Assembly: GCF_004337985.1 (NCBI RefSeq)
Contig: NC_043743.1
Coordinates: forward strand, 3,984,580 to 4,048,579
DNA length: 64,000 nucleotides
Source: Pyricularia pennisetigena
Lineage: Eukaryota > Ascomycota > Sordariomycetes > Magnaporthales > Pyriculariaceae
Reading direction: 5' to 3'
Position numbers and translations under genes: made by a program. The notes under the pieces were generated by a model. It did no database searches, was not told the origin of the DNA, and was given only the letters and a program-made list of their open reading frames with translations. Below, in pieces: positions 10,372-21,233 of this stretch; positions within the stretch are counted from its first letter, which is position 1; every line of letters begins with the position of its first letter.

Positions 10372-11681
10372 AAATAATGCTATATTTCCTAATTAATCCG
10401 TTCCGTACCCCCGTCCGTTTTTGGGTGGTAAAACGTTAATAATAATTGTAAAATTCCTATTTATCGGTACAATTCCGACCAAAAACCCCTTACCCAATCC
10501 GACCCCCGGTCCGATATAATCGCGTTAAAAAAGCTTTTAAACCGCCATTAAGTGGAAACGAATTTCGCGGCGCAAATTTCGGTTTTTATCGAATTTATCG
10601 CTTTTAATTGGATATATTTGGAAAATTTATTAATTATAATTATTATATAACGCGGCGCGTCCGCATTATTACCTGGGAGGTCCGTTATAAAATCGATGGA
10701 AATTTATTTCCAAAATTTGTCCGGTATTAGTAGGGGTTATAACAGTTTTTATTTGCGTTGCTTTAATGGTTTTATCCTGCGGTATATATCGCAATTGCGT
10801 ACAAATTGTCGGATATATTCGGCCATCCCGTCCCAATAATAATTTCGAACCAGGATCGTAAATATATTATTTTTACCGCAATAACCAATTATTAGGGATT
10901 CGTGGGTTCGTTGCAAAATTACCGTAATTAAAGGTTCCTAATTGGGTAATTAAAAGCGGTTTTTATATAATAGCGTACCGGAAACGTTTATTAAATAATC
11001 CGTTATTTATACTATCGTTTCGGCTTCGGGTAAAAATCGTTTTATATTTTGTTAAACCGCGTTACGTTTACGGGCGTATATTGGGTTTTTTTCCATTATT
11101 TCGTTCCAAAATTCTGCTATATAAAATTGCTAAAAAATAAATATTCCTTTCGGAACCGCCGGTAATATATTTTATAATAATGTTTAAAAAATACCGATTA
11201 TGGTTTTGCTGGGTATTAAACGTAATATTATCGTTCGTTTTTTTTCGCTGGTTTCGTCCTGTTCCCGTTTCGATAACGCGTCGGGGATTATCGCGTATTT
11301 CCTTAGTCGGTATTTTAAAACGTAATTAAATTTGGATAGGATTTCGGCCTACCGTATTTACCGTTCCGACACCATTTTCGGTTTCGTAAAATATTCGAAC
11401 GTTTTATAATCCGTAAAAATGGTAAAGGGAAAACGGATATTACGTAATTCCGCCTCCTATATTTGTAAATAATAAACGACCGCGAGCAATTTTTTATTAT
11501 AAATAATATAATTGCGTTGGACCGTCGTTAATTTAACGGAATGGAATATTACCGGTTTTTATAACCCGTCCTTCCTTTTTTATACTAATACCCCCCCGAT
11601 AATTACGCCGGAATAATCCGTTTTTATTTTCGTTTCCGTTTCGTCGCTCCATTGGGCCAATATTAGCGTTTGCAAAAATAT

Positions 11682-12092
11682 TTATTTAAATATTTTAAAA
11701 ATAGCGTTTTTTTCCGGTATCCATTTAAACGGTATTCCTTTTTTAATAAATCGAAATAGGGGCGCCGTTAAACCCGAATACCCGTTTATAAAATCCCGGT
11801 AAAAATTTGCGAATTTTAGGAAACCGCGCAATCCTCGTAACCTCGTCGGGGTTTCCCATTCCCGGATCGCGCGTAATTTTTCCGGATCGGTTTCCACGTT
11901 TATATTAACGTATATAATAAACCCCAAATATTTAACGGAAATAACCGCGAACGCGTTTTTATCGAAATTTAAATTTAAACCTATTTTTTTTAATTTTCCC
12001 AAAATATGGGTGATTTTCCGCCAATAATCCGTTTTGGAACCGGACGTATATATTAAAATATCGTCCAAATATATTAATATATAATCGTCCAA
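11682..12092 (-). pseudogene. Gypsy reverse transcriptase/RNase H fragment (copy 2)
   Basis: A 136-codon open stretch contains LIYLDDILIY, then KYLGFIIY and [19 protein letters not shown], the classic Ty3/gypsy RT thumb/connection ([15 protein letters not shown]) leading into RNase H. It is longer than the matching piece of copy 1 because copy 2 escaped a stop. It opens at a TTG, so this is not a gene model, only a readable segment of broken pol. Confidence 0.82.
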
Positions 12093-12518
12093 TATATTCC
12101 CGAGGACGCCGTTAATATATCGTTAAAACGTGGCCGGGGCGCCCGCTAATCCGAATAAGTATATTAATTATTCGAATAATCCGAATTTTGTGCGAAAAAC
12201 TGTAAAATATTTATCCCTTTCGGCCACGCGTAATTTATAAAAAACTGCACGCACGTTTACTTTAATAAATTATTTTATTCCGGATAAAAAACGGAATATT
12301 TTTTTAATTAATAGTAAAAAATACCGGTTTTATATTATAATAACGTTTAATACTTTATAATCGACGTATAAACGCTATTTTCCAAAAATTTTCCGGACTA
12401 TTAGGACCGGGGTTACGGTTAATAACGCGTTTATTCGGATCCATTTTTTATCCATTATATCGATTATTTATCGCCGTAATTTTAACAATTAATCGCGCGG
12501 TATATAATATAACCGGCC

Positions 12519-12851
12519 TTATAATAACGGCGGGGATTTACCGTCGCTATCCTTTTGGATCCGGATATAATAATCCAATTCGCTTTTATACGGGGGTAAA
12601 ACCGAAATTTTACCGTCGTTAAATAAGTTTTCGAAACTTTTTAATTTTACGGGTAACGTCGCCGGGGGCCCTACGTCGTTTTTATTTACCGCCGTTAAAG
12701 TTAAAACCCGGGTTATATTTCGTAACGAAATAAAGGCGAATTCCATTTGTTCGTTCGTATTTTTTTTTGCTTTTCGGGCCGCGGTTAGGAATACGTTGCC
12801 TATAACCACCGTAGGTTTCCCGTTTTTCGGACGCAGGAATAGTTTTTGCAC
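12519..12851 (-). pseudogene. Gypsy protease-RT linker fragment (copy 2)
   Basis: A 110-codon stretch on the minus strand reads through ISVLPPYKSELDYYIRI, the segment just before the RT fingers (LPPHRPxDHxIxL in Ty3/gypsy elements), and ends at SPPLL. The homologous stretch in copy 1 is 1591-1887. Broken on both sides by stops. Confidence 0.65.
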
Positions 12852-14361
12852 GAATAACCCTTTAACGGACCCTATTTTTAATTTTTCCTAATTTGGGCTA
12901 AATACCATTTTCCGGTGGATTATCCAAAGGAATCCCAAAAGCAAATTCTGCGTTAATCCCGGAATTATATAAAAAAATATCGGCGCGGATTAACCGTCGA
13001 TATTTACGTCGCAATTACCCATTTCCCGTATATCGGTTCGTATTCGTCCCGTTACCGTGCCCAACCGGCGGATTTATAGTAAAAGGATTTTTATTATTCC
13101 CAATTTTTCGGTATAATTTTTGTTTATAACCGCGTAATATTCGCACTTTAAATCCATTTGTGCAATAATAAATTTCGTTAAATGAATTAAAACCGGGATA
13201 AAAAATGGTCGTTTATTTATTATAATTTATATTTTTTTTAATTGCTTTTTCCGATTTATATTTACTGGCGTATTATAAAATAATCCGGGCCCGTCGCGTC
13301 GGCCTTTTTTTGGGTTAAAATTGTGGCCCAAAATTAATTTTTTCCCTTTTCGGGGTCGTTTGGCGTTGGACGTATAACCGGTACAAATTGGTAATTTTAG
13401 GCGTAATGGGAGGCGGACCCGCAACGGAGGTAGGCCCCCGTTTTACGGCGTTATTGGAATTTTTAAACGGATATTTATAAAACCTTATTTTTCCCTTTAT
13501 TTCCATCCAATCGGTGCCTTCTTCGCTTTTTACCAACATTATAACGGTTTCGGCCAACTTTTATCGCTAATACGCCCGTTATTATTATATTTTTTAAACC
13601 TATTTATAAAAAATTTGGGAGGGGGGCGTTCCGTTTTTGGCCGAAACGTTTATCCAAATCGATAATTTCCAAATCCTGGGCGATATAGCGGTATATGGCG
13701 ATAAATCCGTGGTAAAAATCGGAAACAATGCCTTTTCCTACCGACGCTTCTTTTATCCGGTTAACGACCCGGAAACGCAAATAATTAACCCGTATTTCGT
13801 TTAATTATTCGAAACCCCCGGCCGCAATAAAAAAACGTTCGAATTTGGTAAAAAAATATACGAATAATTCGCCATATCGTATTCGGAATACCTCCAATTC
13901 GGCGAAAATTTAGGCTTTTTTATAAAAATCGTCGTACGTGCGTCCCAAATATTCGATAAAATCCTCGTAATTATATTCTTTTCCCGTACCCCCTATTTCG
14001 TAAAAAAAACGGACAATATTTTATATTATAATAATAAAATTAAATTATACGTATTCGAATTGGTCGCGCTAATTCCCGATAAATTCCGCGTCGCGTATTA
14101 ATTTGTACGAAATAATTTATTTCCAAACTGTGAACGCAACCGGTGCGCCGTCGTATAATGGGGGGTTACGTAAAAGTTTTTTTTTGGGGCGTTATTTTTA
14201 CGTGGTCGCGCCTGCGTTTAAGGAATATAATTGCATTTAAACGATACGTTTTTCCAATATCGCGATATTCGCGATTAGGTTTTGGTAAAAATCGTAAATT
14301 TCTTTTCCCGCGCCTGGCCTTGGGTTAGCTATTATCGTATTTAAATTTAAACGTTAGTAAA

Positions 14362-14549
14362 TGTTATAGGGTAAACCAACGGCCTTAAAACCGTTAAATA
14401 TTTTTATTGGTATTATTATTAACGCTGGGGGAGAAGGGAGGAAAAGGTGCATGTCCGGGTCGTGGTAGTGTTTTTCCCCTTATATATTATCCCTAACCCG
14501 CTTTTGTATCTTATCACGTAATACGTGCCTTAGGCACGAATCCATAACA
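14362..14549 (-). repeat. 5' LTR of gypsy copy 2 (188 bp)
   Basis: On the minus strand it starts TGTTATGGATTCG at 14549 and ends CTATAACA at 14362, showing the complete TGTTAT/ATAACA terminal inverted repeat. The putative primer-binding site TTTACTAACGTT lies just inside (14350-14361). The internal complementary stretch is AGCGTTAATAA at 14416-14426. Confidence 0.82.
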
Positions 14550-17500
14550 TTTTCGGTGGTTTATCCTATTAAAAAATAAAGCCGGATTTACGGTTTTAGT
14601 GGCTATTAAAGGCTTTTTTAGGGTTTTAAAGGCTACGCACGGGCGCTACCCCCTAAATTTTCATTTCGATGGGGGGTACGAGGTTAATACAAATTTTTAA
14701 AATTGGTTTACAAATAAAGGTGTTGATTTTAGCATTTCGAATCCCTACAACTACGGCCAAAACGGATTAACGGAACGGTCCGTTAAGGTTATTTTGGATA
14801 AATTTCGGTTTATCATTATAGCCGTGGGCTTACCATTATATTTATAATGATATTTATTATTTACCGTGGTTAATTTAATTAATAGTACAGCGGTAATTAA
14901 CAAGGATTTGATATTTTACGAGGAATTTTATTCCGAAATCCAACCTGGATTACCGCATAAACCCAGTTTAGGGTATTTTCGGGTTATTAATACTGTATAC
15001 CAGGTTATTATACCGCTGGAAAAACGCTAAAAATTTAATAAATTGGCTCCCCGTACCGAAACGGTGAAACTTTTAACCCATTTATTAAATTTTACAGCGT
15101 TAATTTACGCACCCGCTAAACGGGCCGTATATAAAACCTTTACCGTAAAAGTTATAAAGGGTATAACCGTTGAAAATTTGGTTATCCCAGGGGAAACATT
15201 ACAGATTTTAGAGGGGGAAAATACAAATTTAAAAGGGGATTTTAATTCTGAATTTAAAAACGAAATTAATAGCGTTCCAGCGGATAATTATCCCCTCAAA
15301 AGCCCTGAGAATACTGGGCAATTACCACCCGTTATAAGGCTTTTAAACCCTAAAAATAAAATACCCGCCAGGCTTGTACAACCTACCGTTCGCCCCCCAA
15401 AACCTGTAACGGTAGCGGTACCTAATCCAGTACCTAAAACAACGGAGATTCCGGTGTTTTTAGCATTTAAAATACAAAATATGGAATTAAATTCGCAGTT
15501 CGAAAACCAAAATTTAATGGATATAAATTAGGTATATTATCTTTGTTTTTAAACTAAAAAAAATAAAGAAAAAGCCCATTAAAATGATAAACCAAATAAT
15601 TACCAACAGGTTTTAAATAGCCCTGAAAATGTTAAATGGTTAGCTGTTTTAACGTCTAAATTCGACCAAATCGTTATTGCAAAAACTTTCCGTCTTATCC
15701 CAAAAGTTAAAATGCCTACAGGCCGTAGACTCGTTTTTACCCGGCCGGTATTTAAATTAAAAAAGGATGAAAATAATAAACCTATAAAATATAAAGCTAG
15801 GTTTGTTGTTAGGGGTTTTTTACAGGTTAAAGGCCTAAATTATATCAAAATTTTTGTTATCATTAATATACCATTTACTTGGCGTATATTATAAATTATA
15901 ATTAATATATAAAATTGGGAAATAGAACAAATCGATTTTATCGGTACGTTTTTAAATAGTAATTTTACCGACGTAAATATATATTTGCAAATTCTAAACG
16001 GTTTTAACGAATGGGCAAAAAATTGTAATTTTACCACCGTTAAAAGTTTAGTGGAAATGGGTTATAACCCGAAAAAATTGCAGGTTATATAGTTGGAAAA
16101 GGCGTTATATAGTTTGAAACAGGGTCCAAAAAAATGGTAAAACAAATTTAAAACCCTATTATTTAAAAAAGGTTTTAAACCATTAATCTCTAATCCCGCT
16201 GTTTTTTATAACGTTAAATCCAAATATTTTATCGTTATTTTTGTAAATAATTACCTGCTGATAGGTCCTAAATTGCAATATTTTTAGGATTTGAAAGCCC
16301 GTTTTAATAAGGTATACGCGCTGGAAAACAGGGGCTTTGCAACCTATTTTTTAGGCGTTCAAATTATAAAGGATAGGCTTAAACGCCTATTTTAATTTTA
16401 TTAAAATTAATATACAAAGGAAATATTAGCAACGTTCGGATTAGTTAAATGCAAACCTATATTTGTTCCTTTATAACCGGGTATGCTAAAATATAGCGGG
16501 GGTAAACCCGTAAATGCGTTGGAAATCAAATTATTATAGCGTATTATCGGTATTTTTATATATTTAATGCTATTAACGCGCCCGGATATCGGTTTTGCGG
16601 TTTAGTGGTTTTTACGTTTTTTAATAAAAGCTATTCCAATCCATTTAACGGCAGCTAAAAATTTATTACGTTATTTAGCGGGTATTAAATCCTTATTTAT
16701 TTGTTACGGAAATAGAGTATTTAAAACGGAATTACCACCCAATTTATTAATAGGGGGTTTTAAAAGTTTAAAATTATTGGGTTTTAATAATAGCGATTTT
16801 ACCGGGGTTAGGGAAGATTTAAAATCCATTTACGGATATTTGTATACCTTATTTGGGGGCCCTATAACGTGGAAATACTAAAAAGTAAATATTATAGTTT
16901 TAAACATTCCAAAAACCGAAACCGATGTTTTAACGGAAGCCCTGCGTGAAACACAGTGGTTTAAAAATTTATTTATAGAGATTGGATTACCTATAAAGGC
17001 CCTATTGCAATATTTGGAAATAATACAGGCTTTATAGCTAACGCATATAACCCTACGCACTACCAACGTATTAAATATACATTATTAAAATTTTATTACG
17101 TACGGGAATTAATTATAAAAGGATTAATGACTTTAAAATACCTGAAATCCAAACAAATACCCGCTAATGGTCTAATAAAACCCCTAACGCTTCCAATTTA
17201 TAAGGTCTTTTTAAAGCTTATAAGGCTTAAACCCCTAAAAACTTAGTTTTTACCTATTGAATTTTAGGGTATTTAATTAATTCGTTAATTAACTACCCAT
17301 TATATTTCCTTTATTTGCAAATATTGGATTTTTGTTAGCCTAATACCGGACGTATTACCCGAATTTACCCTGCATAGGTTGATTAATAAATATTTAATAC
17401 CGACCTTATACCAGAAATTGAATCAAAATTGAAAAAGCTCGTATTTTGGGCGATTTACGCATTCGAAATACCCTATATAATATGTTTATATGGATTATTA

Positions 17501-17790
17501 CCAACGAACAGCCAAATTAGCTACCTGGTTTAATAATTAATTCCGTGGGTTAATATTATGCAAATCGGGGGTTCAAATCCGGGGGTTATTACAATTTTGG
17601 GGGTTTTTTCCAATTCGGAGGTTCGTCCATTTCGGGGGTTATAGGTCGGTATAAAGGGTTTAATCATCTTGGGGGTTTATATCGGGAGTTCGAATCGGGT
17701 TGAGACATAAGGGGGATTTTTTTTTTTAGGGTTTTATTTTTTTATATATTAGTTTTTTCCGACTTCATGTTAATAGTAGCAAAAAAGGGG
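14550..17790 (+). mobile_element. Heavily mutated Ty1/copia relic (integrase-RT-RNase H)
   Basis: A plus-strand copia pol can be followed through many stops. The integrase core (VDFSISNPYNYGQNGLTERS) lies near 14710-14780. The RT start (KYKARFVVRGFLQVKGLNY) lies near 15789-15845, with IDFIGTFLNSNFTDVNIYLQ near 15930-15990 and ALYSLKQGPKKW near 16105-16140. The RNase H region (LLTRPDIGFAV to AALRETQW-like ALRETQWFKNL) lies at about 16570-16975. Readable pieces include 15043-15531 and 15712-15894. Stops fit RIP. The element abuts the gypsy copy 2 LTR at 14549, so its 5' half has been displaced or lost. This copy retains the RT that the copia at 6079-10371 lacks. Confidence 0.85.
15712..15894 (+). 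pseudogene. Copia RT N-terminal fragment
   Basis: An open 60-codon stretch covering the start of the RVT_2-type reverse transcriptase: the conserved KYKAR(F)VVRGF box and a following NYIKIF segment that corresponds to DYxETFAPV. It is flanked by stops and is not an independent gene. Confidence 0.7.
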
Positions 17791-17900
17791 GTGTTAATTA
17801 TATGCGTTATTTAACATATAATAGGTTCATTTTTATTTATATATAAATCATAATAAATAATACCGAAATCGGGTTGTTGGGATTGTCGGATTTTTTATTC
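17781..17900 (+). other. Probable polypurine tract and start of 3' LTR of the copia relic
   Basis: AAAAAAGGGGG (17781-17791) is followed at once by TGTTAATTATATGCG, the arrangement expected at a PPT/3' LTR junction, about 500 bp after the end of the RNase H homology. A TTGTTAACA at about 18341-18349 could be the LTR's far end, but with no second LTR in the window the length cannot be confirmed. Confidence 0.45.
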
Positions 17901-20635
17901 TATTTTATATATATATTGCAGGAATTGCGATTTAAAATCAGCGAATGGGGTTTCACCCTGTACCGGGTTTAATACCCACCCTGCATTTACGAATCAGCTA
18001 CCCTATACCGGGTTGAAATTTTCACCAAATTAGCAAATAAGTGCAAACCCAAAAATGGTTTGTATGGAAATGAGGGTGTTTTTTCAACAACGTATACAAA
18101 ATAATTTTTCGGAAAATCGTGTGCGGCACCGGAACGTTTTCTGGCGTGCGGACCCCCATTTCGATGTCGGAGAGTATGTAAGGGAAACAAAGCAAAATCT
18201 CCCCCACCAATGAATTAAATCTATTAATCCCAAAATTAGTGAATTTAGTGCATATAAACCCTGTAATTATAGGCTTTTACAACGCAATTAGCACCACGCC
18301 GCACCTAGGCTAATGCCTAACCCCCTGTTAGCAACCCATATTGTTAACAGGCAGATTTTATAACGAAACAAGCACCTAATGGGGTTTTAACCGAGCTTAT
18401 TAATACTAATTCGACGGTAATACGTATTAAAAAAAATGGTTAAAAGGTTATAAAACTTACCGGTAAAAACAGGAAAATTAATGGACGAATTAAATTAATT
18501 AAAGCGGCGGAACGATGTAATACGTCGTTGGCGATTGAAAAAACGCGCCGCGAAGTAAGAAAATACCGTTTAAAAACACCGAAAAACACCGCAACGCCTT
18601 TACCAAAGGTAAAAAAAAAATAAAAACAGCTTTATAAAGGTTTAATGCTGTATATTAATTTAAACGTCCTCGTTATCATTTTTCTCCTTATCCTCCTTTT
18701 TTAGCAAAACATTATATTCGGTTTGCATAATTCCTTTAACCTACAAAATTTTAAATTAACGAATGGTAACCGTATAACCGGCGGAACGGCGTTCCTCCGA
18801 CGACAAATATTTGAAATTATTATTTGCGGTTAAGCTATTTTTATAAAAAGCGATTATTGATATATTTTTAGTGGTTATACGCTATGGGTTAAAATCCTCA
18901 AAACGTTTATTAATGGATTAAAATAAATAAATAGCGTTTAAGCAAAAATTTGGTAACAATCGCCATAGGAATTTTTGCGGGAAACGTTTCGGTTTTACGT
19001 TTTTTAGGAATGGTGATCGCACATACAACCCAGATTTTTGGGTTCGTTTTTAAACAGCGTACCAGCTTTTTGCAAATTATAAATACACAAAAAAGCATTA
19101 CCGGTTTAAAGGCGATGGTAAAATTACACGAAAATCGCATTAATTAACAAAATGGCTACGCGATAAAAAAAGATTCCAAATTGCCAAATTTATATTTGTT
19201 TGAAGGAATAACACTGTTTGTATTTGGTGCAACAACCAAACGGCGGAATAATATCGTAATAAACACTAAAAACTCATAATTAAATTTGCTTGCCAGCGAA
19301 ATAAAACTCAAGGTAGGCCAAATAAGGAATAGGGCGTAAAATTGAAAAATAAGCATTAACGGTTTTAATAATAACGATAAAATTAAAATAAAAACTTATT
19401 TTCGTCGGAAACGTCGTTAAAAAAACACAATAGTGAAAATCAAATTGAAATTAAACCGATTAAAAAAAGGCAGACAAAATAACAGATGAGCAGAAAAACG
19501 GCCAAAGAAAATAATTGCCAAAAGGTAATTTAAAAACATGCTGAAAAAAAGCATTGAAAAACTACTATAACCACGTATTAAAATTGGTGGCAGGAAAAAG
19601 CCTTTTTATGAATAAAAAGGATCGCCAAAAATTTGCAGTCAATTAATAACGACGTCGTTACAATTAAACAATAAAGTAAATAAACAATAAAAACGTTAAA
19701 CGAAACTATTTAAAACTTTTATTTTTAAAAAAGGTTACGTAATTAATAATTATTATAATAGGAATATATAACGGGTTGCGGAAAGCAAAGGCGCAACGAA
19801 TAAGCATTAAAACCATTTTTAGAAAATGTACTGCAAATTATAGAACTGTTTTTATTGTTTTCGATTTACAGATTGTTATTGCGATTGGAATGGAGGTTAT
19901 TAACCGCGTGCAGAAAAGAAAGAATTGCCGGTATTGGAATAAAGGTAATCGCGGTCAAATTAACAATAAAGCGACAAATTACGTGCAATGCCGCACAGGC
20001 CAATTACACGTGACTCACCCGCCCAATTGCGAGGTATAAAACGGAAGGACGTTCAGAAACTCACCTTTTAGACAGTTTGATAGAACAGACAATCAATATA
20101 TATCTTTATACTCGTATAATAATATTCTATTAATCGATCGACATTACGGAAAGCCTATCAACATAATACGTATTACTTTTCTATTTTTTGCTTTATATAA
20201 TTAAATAAAATTTGTGAAAAAGAAGTTTAATGGTATTTTGATGCGATATAATTAAAAAATAGGGATATTGAAGTTTTATCTGTTTGACCAAAAGTCGGGA
20301 AGATTATTCGATTCTTCAGTAATTTATCATTCAATATGAATGAATTAATCGGATATTAATTTGAAATGATAATTGCGTGCACTTTCCTCGGTTAAACTGG
20401 CGAATATTAATATTTTATTATACATTAGCGTTATGTCAATATTTACTTTTATTTAAAATAATAATTAAATATAAGTAAAAATTGCAAATTGCATTTAATA
20501 TCGAAATGTTAAATTAACAAAAACAGCTATAATAGCGCTTTTTGCTTAAAAAAAAACCACAAAAATCAACCTCTGTCATACAGCTCACCTTATATTGTTA
20601 CGATTTATATTTATTTTTTCATTAAATATTCAATT
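17901..20635. other. AT-rich degenerate sequence without a recognisable gene
   Basis: This stretch holds short, broken frames only. A plus-strand segment near 18480-18580 translates to a basic, coiled-coil-like string (IKLIKAAERC, REVRKYRLK) that resembles DNA-transposon transposase C-termini, but too weakly to assign. A TATAAAA at 20034-20039 precedes nothing coding that I recognise. Stop density and TpA richness suggest old RIP-affected repeats. Confidence 0.5.
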
Positions 20636-20971
20636 GTGCACAGTGGTTATACTACCATTTTTTTCCGTATACCATATATGCATAATGCGAATACAGTGCA
20701 TATATCCGCTATAAACGGCGAAATGCGACAAATTATCGTTGTTAGTACCGCCATAAACGGCGAAATACGACAAATTCCCCTTGAATTAAAGAAAATTATT
20801 AGTGGTACCGCCGTGAACGGCGAAATGCGACAAATTGTCCTCAGACTAAGTGTGGTGAGGTTCCGGGTGATGGTTTCCCGCCAGTTGAAAAATTCCCTAA
20901 CAAGTCTTGATAATGCATTGACGAAAGAGCAGACATTGACGGAGTCCGACGGGCATACACCAAAGGCGTAG
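20636..20971 (+). other. Open frame of 111 codons with three direct repeats at the AT/GC boundary (uncertain gene)
   Basis: An ATG-initiated frame spans the edge of the AT-rich block. It contains a 27-nt direct repeat three times (20708-20734, about 20750-20776, about 20810-20836), giving the peptide AINGEMRQI, AINGEIRQI and AVNGEMRQI. Two copies share a further GTACCGCC lead-in. Of the four sites that vary between units, one is synonymous. No domain or signal peptide is recognised. It could be a small gene, or the repeats could be DNA-level elements such as subterminal repeats of a transposon that happen to be open. Confidence 0.3.
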
Positions 20972-21233
20972 CATAATATGTTGGCTGTGCGTCAACGTAT
21001 AGACTAATGAGTACAGCTATAGAGCGAACTGTGCTAAATCCTCAATATAAATCATTGCTTCCTGTCAAATAGCCTTCCATGATCGCTGGCCCTGTGAAAA
21101 GAACCTGAGATGTTTATTTAACGCGGGGGGAAAGCCTCCCAACAAACGTAAATGCGCATTTTGTTTTGTTCACGCCTCTGAGAAAGCTGACTCTGGACAA
21201 GTAGAGTCATAAACCCATAATATAACCCTGCAA

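Larger units (their letters stand above)
10372..14549 (-). mobile_element. RIP-damaged Ty3/gypsy retrotransposon, copy 2 (truncated in integrase)
   Basis: This minus-strand element is collinear with 1-3586 and runs about 590 bp further downstream. It has a 188-bp 5' LTR (14362-14549), a damaged gag (the ATG is now ATA), protease/RT and part of RNase H/integrase. The integrase-type run ending HPKTDGGTERIN is encoded close to 10420-10450. It is cut off in the integrase by the copia LTR at 10371, and neither its chromodomain end nor its 3' LTR is in the window. All frames carry multiple stops. Confidence 0.88.

Noticed and set aside
17510..17600. A second tRNA-like segment (TGGTTTAATAA then GGTTCAAATCC) near the end of the copia relic
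   Set aside because: The T stem cannot pair (GGGGG against CCGGG) and no acceptor stem forms; boxes alone are too common in AT-rich DNA.
18480..18580. DNA-transposon (pogo-like) transposase C-terminus
   Set aside because: Only a short basic helical string is readable; no DDE motif or terminal inverted repeats, so it was not listed as a separate element.
20000..20110. Possible LTR promoter with TATAAAA and CACGTGACTCACC
   Set aside because: No second copy, TG/CA ends or adjoining retroelement coding sequence could be found in the window.
20708..20836. CRISPR-like array from the three 27-nt repeats
   Set aside because: Eukaryotic context, only three imperfect repeats with unequal spacers and no cas genes.
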